Positions 23,719-34,300 of a stretch of 44,499 nt of DNA are shown in pieces. The position numbers and the translations under genes were made by a program. The notes under the pieces were generated by a model. It was not told where the DNA came from, made no database searches, and was given only the letters and a program-made list of their open reading frames with translations. Location: contig JAJYVV010000011.1 in assembly GCA_021791815.1 (NCBI GenBank), positions 1 to 44,499 of the forward strand, in the 5' to 3' direction. Position 1 is the stretch's first letter. Each line of letters opens with the position of its first letter. The stretch is from Bacillota bacterium (GTDB lineage Bacteria; Bacillota; Sulfobacillia; RBS10-35; JAJYVN01).

Positions 23719-25209
23719 CTAGCCACCCATGCGCCCGGCGCCGAGGAGCGGGGGCCGACGGCGGGTCAGGTCCGCGGCCTGTTCGAAGGCGAACGCGACC
23801 CGCAGCACCGTCTCCTCGTCCCAGGCCCGACCGATGACCTGCAGCCCGAGCGGCAGCCCGTTGTGGAAGCCGCAGGGCAGGGAAAGGGCGGGTAGGCCCG
23901 CCAGGTTCACGGCGACCGTGCACACGTCGCTCGCATACATCTGCAGGGGATCCGCCGTCTTCTCTCCGAACGCGAACGCCGGGGACGGCGTCGTCGGGCC
24001 GACGAGCACGTCGAAGCGTGCCAGGGCGGCCTCGAAATCTTGGCAGATGCGGGTCCGCACCTGCAGGGCGCGCCCGTAATACTGGTCGTAGTAGCCGGCC
24101 GACAGCGCGTAGGTGCCCAGCATGATCCGGCGCCGCACCTCGGGACCGAAGCCCTCCCCACGGGTCCGGCCGAACATCTCCACGTAGTCGGCGGCGCCCG
24201 CCGCCCGCCGCCCGTAGCGCACCCCGTCGTAGCGGGCGAGATTGCTGGAGGCCTCGGCCGGCGCGATGACGTAGTAGGCGTCAAGCGCGTAGGGCACGGT
24301 GGGCAGGCTGCATTCGTCGACCTCGGCGCCCAATTCCGCCAGGAGGTCGGCGGCTGCCATGACCGACGACCGGACCTCGGGCGCCGTGCCCCCGCCGAGG
24401 AGTTCGACGGGCAGGCCGGCCCGCAGGCCCCGGCAGTCCCGCCGCAGCGCGGCCTCGTAGTCGGGGGAGGGCTCCGCCGCACACGTGGCGTCGGCCGGAT
24501 CGGCTCCCGCGATGGCCGCGAGGACCAGGGCGCCGTCCCGCACGTCCCGCGTCAACGGGCCGATCTGGTCGAGGGATGAGGCGAACGCGACGAGCCCGTA
24601 GCGGGACACGCGCCCGTACGTTGGTTTCAGGCCGACGGTCCCGCAGAAGGCCGCCGGCTGGCGGATGCTGCCGCCCGTGTCCGAGCCGAGGGCGATCGTG
24701 GCTTCGCCCGCGGCCACGGCGGCAGCGGCGCCGCCGCTGCTGCCCCCGGGGACCCGGCCGAGGTCCCACGGATTGCGCGTGACGTGATCGGCCGAATGCT
24801 CGGTGGAGCTCCCCATGGCGAACTCGTCCATGTTGGTCGCGCCCAGGATGACGGCGCCCGCGGCGCGCAGGCGGCCGACGGCCGTCGCGTCGTACGGCGG
24901 CACGAAGCCTTCCAGGACGCGCGACGCGCACGAGGCGGGAACGCCCCGCATGCACATGTTGGCCTTGATGGCGGCGGGGACGCCGGCCAGGGGCGGCAGC
25001 GTGGCGCCCCTGGCGATGGCCGCGTCGACCGCGTCGGCGTCCGCCAGGACGTCCTCGCGGGCGCGCAGGTGCAGGAAGGCGCCGACCGCCGGCTCCACCT
25101 CGTCGATGCGTCGGAGCGCGGATTCCGCCACCTTCCTGGCCGAAACCTGGCCCGCGGCGAGGGCGCGGCGCACCTGATGGGCCGGCCACTCGTACGGCGC
25201 CACATCCAC
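23719..25209 (-). CDS. gatA: aspartyl/glutamyl-tRNA amidotransferase subunit A
   Basis: GatA is the glutaminase that supplies ammonia to GatB. The 496-residue amidase-signature protein has the Ser-cisSer-Lys triad: Lys in AAIKANMC, cis-Ser in the SDTGGSIRQPAAFCG segment and nucleophile Ser in the same segment after GGSSGGAAAAVAAG. GLKPTYGRVSRYGLVAFASS is also typical, as is LGLQVIGRAWDEE near the C-terminus. Start GTG 25209 is supported by GGGAGGTG (complement of 25217-25224), about 7 nt away. A GTG two codons later is possible. It follows gatC by 80 nt and precedes gatB, as in Bacillota. Confidence 0.97.
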   Translation of the reverse strand: MDVAPYEWPAHQVRRALAAGQVSARKVAESALRRIDEVEPAVGAFLHLRAREDVLADADAVDAAIARGATLPPLAGVPAAIKANMCMRGVPASCASRVLEGFVPPYDATAVGRLRAAGAVILGATNMDEFAMGSSTEHSADHVTRNPWDLGRVPGGSSGGAAAAVAAGEATIALGSDTGGSIRQPAAFCGTVGLKPTYGRVSRYGLVAFASSLDQIGPLTRDVRDGALVLAAIAGADPADATCAAEPSPDYEAALRRDCRGLRAGLPVELLGGGTAPEVRSSVMAAADLLAELGAEVDECSLPTVPYALDAYYVIAPAEASSNLARYDGVRYGRRAAGAADYVEMFGRTRGEGFGPEVRRRIMLGTYALSAGYYDQYYGRALQVRTRICQDFEAALARFDVLVGPTTPSPAFAFGEKTADPLQMYASDVCTVAVNLAGLPALSLPCGFHNGLPLGLQVIGRAWDEETVLRVAFAFEQAADLTRRRPPLLGAGRMGG

Positions 25210-25289
25210 GGCGACACACCTCCCGGGACAGTCGGGAACGCCGGCCCCGCGTGGGCCGCACGGGCCGGAGGCGCCGGGGATCGGGGCCC

Positions 25290-25580
25290 TTATCCTTCGA
25301 CGACCCTGGGGACCTGGAACATGCCGGCCGCGCTCGCCGGCGCCCCGGCGAGGGCCTCGGACGCGGTCAGCCCGGCCGACGGCTCGTCGTCCCGCGCCAC
25401 CCCGGGCCGGCCCAGCGCGGCGGCCGTCGGAGGGACGTCGCGCACGTCCAGCTCCTGCAGGCGCGCCACGTGCTCGAGGATGGCGCCGAGTTCGGCGGCG
25501 AAGCGCGCCAGGTCCGAATCGGGCACGGCGAGCCGGGCCAGCCTCGCCACGTGGCGGACCTGGGCCTCGTCGATCGGCAC
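25290..25580 (-). CDS. gatC: aspartyl/glutamyl-tRNA amidotransferase subunit C
   Basis: GatC is a 96-residue helical belt protein that wraps around GatA and stabilises the GatCAB complex. It opens with the conserved pattern I-D-E-A-Q-V-R-H-V-A-R-L-A-R-L and continues with FAAELGAILEHVARLQELD, then a Pro-rich extended stretch ending FQVPRVVEG, exactly as in the family (FxVPxVxE). The GTG start at 25580 is preceded by GGGAGGGG at about 6 nt. It sits between ligA and gatA with short gaps, consistent with one transcript. Confidence 0.95.
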   Translation of the reverse strand: MPIDEAQVRHVARLARLAVPDSDLARFAAELGAILEHVARLQELDVRDVPPTAAALGRPGVARDDEPSAGLTASEALAGAPASAAGMFQVPRVVEG

Positions 25581-25670
25581 CGTCCACCCCTCCCACGGCT
25601 TGGAGCCCGCGGCCCGACTCCAGGGACGATACCACAGCGGGACGGGGGGTCGCTCCGGGGCGGCCTGCGC

Positions 25671-27839
<2,169 letters not shown>

Positions 27840-30353
27840 TCACAGCCGGCGCAGCCGCGCGTACGCCAGGACGAGCTGGCGCCGCCCGGCGTCGGGGAAA
27901 TCGACCGTGACCTCGGCGCCCGCGCCGGTGCCGGCGCACGCGACGACCACGCCCTCGCCCCACTTGGGGTGCAGGACGCGGTCGCCGGGCTCCAACCGGG
28001 GGACCGCCGGATCCTCCGCGGGCGCGGCCGCCGGCCCCGGCGCATGCGGGGCCGGGCGGCGCAGCAGCCCGTTGCCGCGGAAGCTGCGCTCGGCGCCTCG
28101 CTCCCGGAGCAGGCCCGGCTCGATCTCGCCGAGGAACCGCGAGGGCCGGGACGGCATGGGAGGCCCGCCGTACAGGGAGCGCTGGCCCGCATGGGACAGG
28201 TAGAGCCGCCCGCGCGCCCGCGTCATGCCGACGTAGCACAGGCGCCGCTCTTCTTCCATCTCCGCGGCCGCGCCCTCGAGCGCCTGGACGGCGCGGCTGT
28301 GGGGGAAGACGCCCTCCTCCAGCCCGACGAGAAACACCACGGGGAACTCGAGACCCTTGGCCGCATGCAGGGTGAGGAGCACCACGGCCCCGGCGTCGGC
28401 GGCCGCGCGGCCCTCCGGGCCCGCCGCCGGGTCCTCGCTCGCCGCCGGCACGGCGTCGGCCTCGGCGATCAGCACGGCCTGCTCGAGGAAGCGGCGCACA
28501 CCGTCCAAGCCGCGGCCGACCACCGGGGCGTTCTGCTGGGCGACGACCAGGAGTTCCGCGCAGTTCTCCAACCGGGCGCGGGACTCGATGGTATCCTCCG
28601 ACCGCAGCTCGGCCTGGAGGCCGCTGCGATCCAGGACCGAGGCGATGACCTCGGCGACCTCGGCGGGGGCGCGGCGCGCCCCGGGCGGCAGGGGCAGACC
28701 CTCCCGGTCCACCGCACCGCCGGCCTCGCCGCGCAGGCGTTCGATCAAGGCGGCGAAGTCCTGGAGCGCACGGCTCGCCCTCCCGGCGCCGGCGATCGTC
28801 TCCGCGTGGGCCAGCACCGACGGCAGCGCTTCCCCCGTCGCCTCGATGTGCTCGGCGAGGGCGCGCAGCGTGGCGTCGCCGACCCCGCGGCGGGGCACCG
28901 CCACGGCCCTCCGGAAGGATGTCCAATCGAGCGGATTGACCAGCAGGCGGAGGTAGGCGAGGGTGTCCTTGATCTCCTTGCGCTCGTAGAATTTCAGCCC
29001 GCCCACCACGACGTAGGGAATCGCGAGGCCGAGCAGTGCCTCCTCGACGGCCCGGGACTGGGCATGCGTCCGATAGAGCACGGCGAAGTCCGACCAGCTG
29101 GCCGCGGCGCCGCGCAGGCGCTGGATCTCGCGGGCCACGAAGAGCGCCTCGTCCCCCGGGTCCTCCGCCCGGTAGAGCGTGATGGGCTCGCCGGCGCCGC
29201 GGTCGGTCCAGAGGCGCTTCGGATACTTGCGGGGGTTGTGCCCGATGACCGAGCCGGCCGCATCCAGGATGCTCTGCGTCGAGCGGTAGTTCCGTTCCAG
29301 CCGCACCACGCGCGCCTCGGGGAAGTCGACCTCGAACCGCTGGAGGTTGCCGGCGTCGGCGCCCCGGAACCTGTAGATGCTCTGGTCCTCGTCCCCGACC
29401 GCCGTGAGGCTGCGGTGGCCGGAGGCGAGGGCCAGGACGAAGCGGTACTGCGCCCGATTGGTGTCCTGGTACTCGTCGACCAGGACGTGGCGGAACAGGG
29501 CCCGGTAGCGCGCCCCACCCTCCAGCGCGGCGAGCGCCCGCGGCGAGACGTCCTCCCCCGGGCCGGGCCCGTCGCCGGACGCCGGCTCCTCCAGGAGCCG
29601 AACGGTCAGCGTCATCAGGTCGTCGAAGTCCACGCAGTTCGCCTGCTCCAGCTTCCGCTGGTAGCGCTCATACACCGTGGCCACGGTCTGGCTCCACGGG
29701 TCCCGCCCGACCGCCCCCTCGGCCGCAGGCCCCCGCATCTCATTCTTGGCGCGCGAGATCCGGCCCAGCACGGCGCTCGGCGCGAACTTCTTCTCGTCCA
29801 GGCCCATGTCGCGCAGCACCTCGCGCACCGCGGTGCGCTGATCGTCGCCGTCCAGGATCGTGAAGTCCGGCGTGTAGCCGAAGCGGCCGATCTCGCGGCG
29901 CAGGATGCGGGCGCAGGCCGAATGAAAGGTCTGCACCCACATGCCTCGGGCGGAGGGTCCGAGCAGGGCCTCGACGCGGGTCTGCATCTCGTGCGCGGCC
30001 TTGTTCGTGAACGTGATGGCCAGCAGCCGGTGGGGATCGGCCCCGCGGCGGATCAGCCAGGCCAGCCGTCGCGTGAGGACGCGCGTCTTGCCGGAACCCG
30101 CCCCGGCGAGGATCAGCAGGGGGCCGGCGGGCGCCGTCACCGCAGCCCGTTGTTCCGGATTGAGGTCATCCAGGAGGTCGGCATCCGGGTCGGCCCCGGC
30201 GCGCGGCCGTACGGGAGGGGGGCCTGCTCCCGGCTCCAACGGCCCGGGTGCCGCGGAACGCCCGGGGAAGATGGGGAGACCGGTCATCGGGGAATACTCG
30301 GGCGGCGCCTCCCGGGAGAGTGGACCCCGGGGTGGATGGGGATCGGCCGGCAC
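27840..30353 (-). CDS. pcrA: ATP-dependent DNA helicase PcrA (UvrD family)
   Basis: PcrA is a 3'-5' SF1A helicase for repair, rolling-circle replication and removal of stalled RNA polymerase. All motifs are present: Q motif LNPEQRAAV, Walker A GAGSGKT (84-90), DEYQDTN (motif II), GDEDQSIYRFRGA (III), RLERNYRS (IV), LTLHAAKGLEFPVVFLVGLE (V) and EEERRLCYVGMTRAR (VI). The C-terminal PGDRVLHPKWGEGVVV ... VDFPDAGRRQLVL domain is the Tudor-like module known to contact RNA polymerase. With GTG 30353 the protein has 837 residues; ATG 30287 would give 815 and drop part of a Pro-rich, poorly conserved N-terminus. GAGGAG lies about 11 nt before the GTG. ligA follows after 90 nt. Confidence 0.96.
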   Translation of the reverse strand: MPADPHPPRGPLSREAPPEYSPMTGLPIFPGRSAAPGPLEPGAGPPPVRPRAGADPDADLLDDLNPEQRAAVTAPAGPLLILAGAGSGKTRVLTRRLAWLIRRGADPHRLLAITFTNKAAHEMQTRVEALLGPSARGMWVQTFHSACARILRREIGRFGYTPDFTILDGDDQRTAVREVLRDMGLDEKKFAPSAVLGRISRAKNEMRGPAAEGAVGRDPWSQTVATVYERYQRKLEQANCVDFDDLMTLTVRLLEEPASGDGPGPGEDVSPRALAALEGGARYRALFRHVLVDEYQDTNRAQYRFVLALASGHRSLTAVGDEDQSIYRFRGADAGNLQRFEVDFPEARVVRLERNYRSTQSILDAAGSVIGHNPRKYPKRLWTDRGAGEPITLYRAEDPGDEALFVAREIQRLRGAAASWSDFAVLYRTHAQSRAVEEALLGLAIPYVVVGGLKFYERKEIKDTLAYLRLLVNPLDWTSFRRAVAVPRRGVGDATLRALAEHIEATGEALPSVLAHAETIAGAGRASRALQDFAALIERLRGEAGGAVDREGLPLPPGARRAPAEVAEVIASVLDRSGLQAELRSEDTIESRARLENCAELLVVAQQNAPVVGRGLDGVRRFLEQAVLIAEADAVPAASEDPAAGPEGRAAADAGAVVLLTLHAAKGLEFPVVFLVGLEEGVFPHSRAVQALEGAAAEMEEERRLCYVGMTRARGRLYLSHAGQRSLYGGPPMPSRPSRFLGEIEPGLLRERGAERSFRGNGLLRRPAPHAPGPAAAPAEDPAVPRLEPGDRVLHPKWGEGVVVACAGTGAGAEVTVDFPDAGRRQLVLAYARLRRL

Positions 30354-30498
30354 GCTGACGATCGCTCCTCAGGGGAGGGCCCCGGCGGCACTCCTTCGCC
30401 CCGCCTCCTCCCTTCCCTCCGCCCGGGGGCGCCGCGTGCCCTGGCGGGGGCCGCAGGGCGGCGATGGGCCCCGGCGCTTCGCACCCGGCCGCGCCCGC

Positions 30499-31653
30499 TC
30501 AGGTCCCGGCCGGCTGTTCCGCCACGGGCAGCTCGATCCGGAAGGTGGCGCCCGCCCCCCTGGCGCTTTCGACGCGGATCTGCCCGCCGCATCGCCGCAC
30601 GATCCCCTGGCTCACGGCGAGACCCAGCCCGGTCCCGCCCGCCTTCGTGGTGAAGAACGGATCGAATATCCGCCAGACGTCGTCCGCCGGGATGCCGGGG
30701 CCGTCGTCCGCGACCACGATCTCCACCCACGATCCGCGGCACCGGGCCGACATGTCCACGTTGCCGGCGGCCCCGATGGCCTCCAGGGCGTTGGTCACCA
30801 GGTTGAGCACGACCTGCCGCAGCCGCGGGGCCTCGATGGCCGCCGGCGGGAGCGCGGGGTCGACGCTCACGCCCACCCCGATGCCGAGGGCCGCCGCCTG
30901 CCCCTGCACCAGCGCCGCGACGAACCGCAGGCAGGCCCCCACGTCGGAGGCCCGAGCGGTCGCGGGCGCCTCGGGGCGGGGCCGGCCGAGCAGCAGGAGG
31001 TCGGAGGCGATGCCCTCCAGACGGGCGATCTCCTCCCGGATGATGTCCAGGTAGCGGGTGCCCGTCTCGTCCGCGACCAGGGGTGCGAGCAGCTGGACCA
31101 GCCCCGCGATGGCGGTGAGCGGATTGCGGATCTCGTGCGCCGCACCGGCGGCCAGGCGCCCGACGACCTCCGCCTCGGCCTCGGGGAGGGCCCCTCGCAC
31201 CCCGGGGCCCGGTGCCGGCCACCAGGCGGATCCGAGCTCCGGCGCGGACCGCTCCGCCTCGGGCGGCCCATCCGCGCCCATCGTGCGGCGGGTCCGACCG
31301 ATGAACCCGGTGAGCACGACGCGCCCACCTGTGCCGACGAGCGGAACCAGCCGTCCCGGGAGCTGTGCCGGGGCCCCCGGGACGTCGGGTTCGGGCCCGG
31401 CCCCGGTCTGGCTCGGGCTCCAGCGTGCCACGTCGGCCAGCATGCAGCGCGCGGGGGGCGGCCCCGCGCCGCGCCGCCTCAGGGCGGCGCGAAACGCCGG
31501 GTTCAGATGGAGGACGCGTCCGTCGGGCCACGCCAGCGCCACCGGCTGGTCGACAAGGGCGAGGACCCGGCGGTACCAGACCTCCATGGCCGCCCGGGAG
31601 ACCGGCCCCACGGCCAGCGCGGAGAGCACGGAGCCGTCCGTCGCGCGTTCCAT
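30499..31653 (-). CDS. soluble PAS-domain sensor histidine kinase
   Basis: A 384-residue cytosolic kinase with no transmembrane helix. An N-terminal PAS-like domain (about 20-100: ALVDQPVALAWPDGRVLHLNPAF) precedes the dimerisation domain with the phospho-acceptor His in GAAHEIRNPLTAIAG and the ATPase domain with N-box NLVTNALEAIG, G1 DDGPGIP, F-box FDPFFTTK and G2 GGTGLGLAVSQGIV. The layout resembles the KinA-KinE group that feeds phosphorelays in Bacillota. No response regulator is adjacent, so the partner lies elsewhere. ATG 31653 was chosen over an upstream in-frame GTG (31737) because GGGAGG (complement of 31664-31669) is 10 nt away. It lies upstream of pcrA on the same strand with a 145-nt gap. 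Confidence 0.9.
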   Translation of the reverse strand: MERATDGSVLSALAVGPVSRAAMEVWYRRVLALVDQPVALAWPDGRVLHLNPAFRAALRRRGAGPPPARCMLADVARWSPSQTGAGPEPDVPGAPAQLPGRLVPLVGTGGRVVLTGFIGRTRRTMGADGPPEAERSAPELGSAWWPAPGPGVRGALPEAEAEVVGRLAAGAAHEIRNPLTAIAGLVQLLAPLVADETGTRYLDIIREEIARLEGIASDLLLLGRPRPEAPATARASDVGACLRFVAALVQGQAAALGIGVGVSVDPALPPAAIEAPRLRQVVLNLVTNALEAIGAAGNVDMSARCRGSWVEIVVADDGPGIPADDVWRIFDPFFTTKAGGTGLGLAVSQGIVRRCGGQIRVESARGAGATFRIELPVAEQPAGT

Positions 31654-31915
31654 ACGCTGCGGGCCTCCCAGCGCGACCCATCCGCGACGCCCGTCGGGAC
31701 CCCGGGCCGGGAGGCGGCCGGACGCGGGATGCGCCACCGCGCCCGGCGCCGGGGCTTGGAGCCCCTTCCCCGCGCTCGCCGTTCGGTGGAATCCTGTACC
31801 TCCCTGCTCCGCGGCGGGGCACGGTCGTTCGTCGCAATCCGGTGAAATTCGACACCGCGGCGCACCGGCGACGGCGCGGTGGCGGACGCGGCCGGCGCGC
31901 GGCGGTATGCCCGCA
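31654..31915. other. divergent spacer between the histidine kinase and trpS
   Basis: With the trpS leader this makes a gene-free stretch of 320 nt. No small frame, T-box (no AGGGTGGNACCGCG-like segment) or stable hairpin is seen. No convincing promoter for the kinase is found. The trpS extended -10 is annotated separately. Confidence 0.4.
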
Positions 31916-31924
31916 TGCTATAGT
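31916..31924 (+). promoter_or_regulatory. extended -10 promoter of trpS
   Basis: TGCTATAGT fits TGnTATAAT with one mismatch. Transcription would begin near 31931 and give a leader of about 43 nt, too short for a T-box. No -35 hexamer is seen. Confidence 0.5.
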
Positions 31925-31973
31925 GTTCGACGCGCGCCGCGCGTCAGCCGGCGCCGTTGGCGGGGGCAAAACG

Positions 31974-32960
31974 GTGCGCGTGTTCTCGGGGATCCAGCCG
32001 ACGGGAAGCCTGCACCTGGGCAACGACCTCGGCGCCATCCGCCAATTCACCGACCTGCAGTCAAGGGCGGAGTGCCTGTTCTGCGTGGTGGACCTGCACG
32101 CGCTCACCGTCCCGCAGGATCCCGCCGCCCTTCGGGCGGCGACCCTGCAGGTGGCCGCGCTCTACCTCGCGTGCGGCATCGACCCGCGGCAGGCGGTCGT
32201 GTTCGTGCAGTCGCACGTCGCGGCCCACGCGGAGCTCGCGTGGCTGCTGGGCTGCCTCGCGACCACCGGGGAGCTCGGCCGCATGACGCAGTTCAAGGAG
32301 AAGAGCCGCGGCCACGAGTCGGTCTCCCTGGGCCTGTTCGCCTATCCGGCCCTGATGGCGGCCGACATCCTGCTCTACCGCTCCACGGCGGTGCCGGTCG
32401 GCGACGACCAGCGCCAGCACCTGGAGCTCACGCGCGACATCGCGCAGCGCTTCAACGCCCGCTTCGGGGAGACGTTCCCGGTTCCCGACGCCTTCATCGG
32501 CAAGGTCGGGGCGCGCGTCATGTCGCTCCAAGACCCCGCCGAAAAGATGAGCAAGTCGGCGGCGGATCCGGCGAGCCGCGTGGAACTCCTCGACCCGCCC
32601 GCGGCCGTGCGGGCGAAGATCCGCCGGGCGGTCACGGACTCGGGGCGCGAGGTGCGGCACGACCGGGAGGCCAAGCCGGCCGTCTCCAACCTCCTCGAGA
32701 TCTTCGCGCTCGTTTCGGGCGAGCCCGTGGCCGCCCTGGAGGGCCGCTACGGGGATGGCGGCTACGGGCGCTTCAAGGCCGACCTGGCCGAAGCCGTCGT
32801 CGCGCACCTGGAGCCCATCCAGGGCCGCTACCGCGACCTGCAGGCGGCGCCGGACCACCTCGAGGCCGTCCTGGCGGATGGTGCCGTCCGGGCCGGCGCC
32901 CTGGCAGATCCCACGATGCGGGACGTGCGGGCGCGCCTGGGGCTCCTGCCCCGGCCGTAG
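31974..32960 (+). CDS. trpS: tryptophanyl-tRNA synthetase
   Basis: A class Ic synthetase that charges tRNA-Trp. The 328-residue length is standard. It begins RVFSGIQPTGSLHLGN, where HLGN (14-17) is the HIGH motif; the second ATP motif KMSKS is at 191-195. GLFAYPALMAADILLY and VPVGDDQRQHLELTRDIA (indole and tRNA-binding regions) are intact. The start is GTG 31974, since the family begins directly with (M)RVFSG and GGGGG precedes it by about 7 nt; the frame is open farther upstream but unrelated to the family. It is transcribed alone, ending in a hairpin shared with the converging cupredoxin gene. Confidence 0.96.
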   Translation: MRVFSGIQPTGSLHLGNDLGAIRQFTDLQSRAECLFCVVDLHALTVPQDPAALRAATLQVAALYLACGIDPRQAVVFVQSHVAAHAELAWLLGCLATTGELGRMTQFKEKSRGHESVSLGLFAYPALMAADILLYRSTAVPVGDDQRQHLELTRDIAQRFNARFGETFPVPDAFIGKVGARVMSLQDPAEKMSKSAADPASRVELLDPPAAVRAKIRRAVTDSGREVRHDREAKPAVSNLLEIFALVSGEPVAALEGRYGDGGYGRFKADLAEAVVAHLEPIQGRYRDLQAAPDHLEAVLADGAVRAGALADPTMRDVRARLGLLPRP

Positions 32961-32977
32961 CGGGCCGTGGTCCCGGT

Positions 32978-32999
32978 GGCGGGGGAAGGCGCCCCCGCC
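32978..32999. terminator. bidirectional hairpin between trpS and the cupredoxin gene
   Basis: GGCGGGGG (32978-32985) pairs with CCCCCGCC (32992-32999) around AAGGCG, between two stop codons 40 nt apart. Wobble pairs can extend the stem. No U-tract. Confidence 0.5.
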
Positions 33000-33000
33000 G

Positions 33001-33660
33001 TCACGACACCGTCAGGGTTCCGACCATCCCGGCCTGGGCGTGGCCGGGGAGGGCACACCAGAAGTAATACATGCCGCGGCGGCTCGCGGTGAAGGTGACG
33101 GTGGTGGTCCGACCCGCCGGGAGCGAGGCGTCCACGCCAAACGCAGGCAACGTGAAGTTGTGCGTCCCGGAGGAGACGTTGCGGATCTGGAGCCGCACCC
33201 GCGTGCCCACCTTGGCCGACAGCGTGTTGGGCTGGAACACGAAGTCGTTCGCCGTCAGGACCACCGGAGCGGCCGAGGTCAGAACCGCGGTGCCGTTGGC
33301 CCGATAGTAGGGGGCGAGCTGCGCCGCGGTTGGCGCGCCGACCGAGCTCGATGCCGCAGCCGGCCGGGCGGCGTGCGTGGACGACGACATGCCGCCCGCC
33401 CCTCGCCCGGCGGCGGAGAGCGAGGGCGCGGACGCGGACGAACCGGGCGCCGAGGGGCTCGGCGCCAAGCGGCGGGTTCCGCACGCGGAAAGCCCGACGA
33501 GTCCGGCTAGGCTGACCGCCGCAAGGAGCGACGCGCGCACGGCCGGGGGCCGCCGGCGTCGCCGCTGCGCATGCACTGCGGCACGTGGCGTGGCCACGCC
33601 CGCTGCCCCCGCCCGGCCGGATTGCGGCCGGTCACCCCGACCCGACCCCGCGTCCGTCAT
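33001..33660 (-). CDS. cupredoxin lipoprotein (type I copper)
   Basis: A membrane-anchored blue-copper protein, probably an extracytoplasmic electron carrier or copper-binding protein. With ATG 33660 it has 219 residues. A basic n-region (several Arg near 33-37) and hydrophobic stretch end in the lipobox LSAC, with lipid-modified Cys60. A Ser/Ala/Gly-rich spacer (61-115) precedes a plastocyanin-like beta-sandwich (from about 130). Copper ligands are His167 (GTHNF), Cys202 (FWC), His207 and Met212, with classical C-x4-H-x4-M spacing. The start is uncertain: no good ribosome binding site precedes ATG 33660, and GTG codons 22 and 29 would give a shorter, more normal signal peptide. No oxidase genes are nearby; the only obvious redox neighbour is NDH-2 at 19.8 kb. 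Confidence 0.88.
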   Translation of the reverse strand: MTDAGSGRGDRPQSGRAGAAGVATPRAAVHAQRRRRRPPAVRASLLAAVSLAGLVGLSACGTRRLAPSPSAPGSSASAPSLSAAGRGAGGMSSSTHAARPAAASSSVGAPTAAQLAPYYRANGTAVLTSAAPVVLTANDFVFQPNTLSAKVGTRVRLQIRNVSSGTHNFTLPAFGVDASLPAGRTTTVTFTASRRGMYYFWCALPGHAQAGMVGTLTVS

Positions 33661-33831
33661 CCCGGACCCCACGGCTTCTCCCCCCTCCGCGCCGGCACGC
33701 CCCCGCAGAGGGCGCCGGGCGCGACACGCGCCAAAGGGCGCCTCCCGGCGCCCCCGGCATGTCGATTCCGACCGGTCCCGGCGCATCGTGCGCGGGGCGC
33801 GAACCCGGGTCCGGCGGCTCATCGCCCCCGC

Positions 33832-34068
33832 TCAGCTCGACGACGTGCTCGTCGACGAGGTCGTCGTCCCGCTGGTGCCCGTCGCCGTGCTACCCGCCGC
33901 CGAGGAAGTCGTCGCCGGGCTACTCGTGCTGGTCAGCGTCGACGAACTGGTCGTCGACGGCCCACCCGTCGCACCGCAGCCCGCGGCCAACCCCGCGAGC
34001 AGCGCGAGCGCGAGCGGTGCGGCAAGGCGCCGGATGCGGCGGGCGCCCCGGTTCCCCTCCGATGCCAC
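33832..34068 (-). CDS. Ser/Thr-rich short lipoprotein
   Basis: A 78-residue protein starting at GTG 34068, chosen because GGAGGAGGG (complement of 34077-34085) is 8 nt upstream. The basic n-region (RGARRIRR), hydrophobic core and LAAGC lipobox give lipid-modified Cys31. The mature 48 residues are almost only Ser, Thr, Gly, Ala and Pro (for example TTSSSTLTSTSSP), with no folded domain. It lies 171 nt upstream of the cupredoxin gene on the same strand. It could be a surface spacer or glycosylated peptide; similar low-complexity spacers follow the lipid Cys in the cupredoxin. A longer frame from ATG 34140 is possible but would create an implausibly long Arg-rich n-region. Confidence 0.6.
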   Translation of the reverse strand: MASEGNRGARRIRRLAAPLALALLAGLAAGCGATGGPSTTSSSTLTSTSSPATTSSAAGSTATGTSGTTTSSTSTSSS

Positions 34069-34244
34069 CTGCGGATCCCTCCTCCGTGCCTTGCGCCCGT
34101 CGCGGCGGGGCCGCCCCGGGGCAGGTCCATGTGCGGCCATAGACTCTCCCAAGAGGGCCGCACGGCATGCATGGCTCGGCGAGGCGCCCGGCTGGCAGGG
34201 AGCGCCGACGAGGCGGGGTGCGTAGGGTGGAGGGCGGATGGGAA

Positions 34245-34284
34245 GGGCCGCGGGCCGGCGCATGGGATCGCCGGCCCGCGGCCC
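34245..34284 (-). terminator. 16-bp perfect GC hairpin after Gfo/Idh/MocA paralogue B
   Basis: Positions 34245-34260 pair perfectly with 34269-34284 around CATGGGAT, 16 nt past the minus-strand stop at 34301. Only a short TT follows the stem. It is among the strongest hairpins in the window and parallels the one at 8303-8338. Confidence 0.6.
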
Positions 34285-34300
34285 GGGATGGAGGGGCGGG

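Noticed and set aside
31925-31973. T-box leader for trpS
   Set aside because: Only about 43 nt lie between the likely transcription start and the GTG, with no conserved T-box sequence or specifier hairpin.
33832-34263. Longer start sites (ATG 34140 and beyond) for the Ser/Thr-rich lipoprotein
   Set aside because: They would give a 40+ residue Arg-rich n-region ahead of the signal helix; GTG 34068 has the better ribosome binding site.
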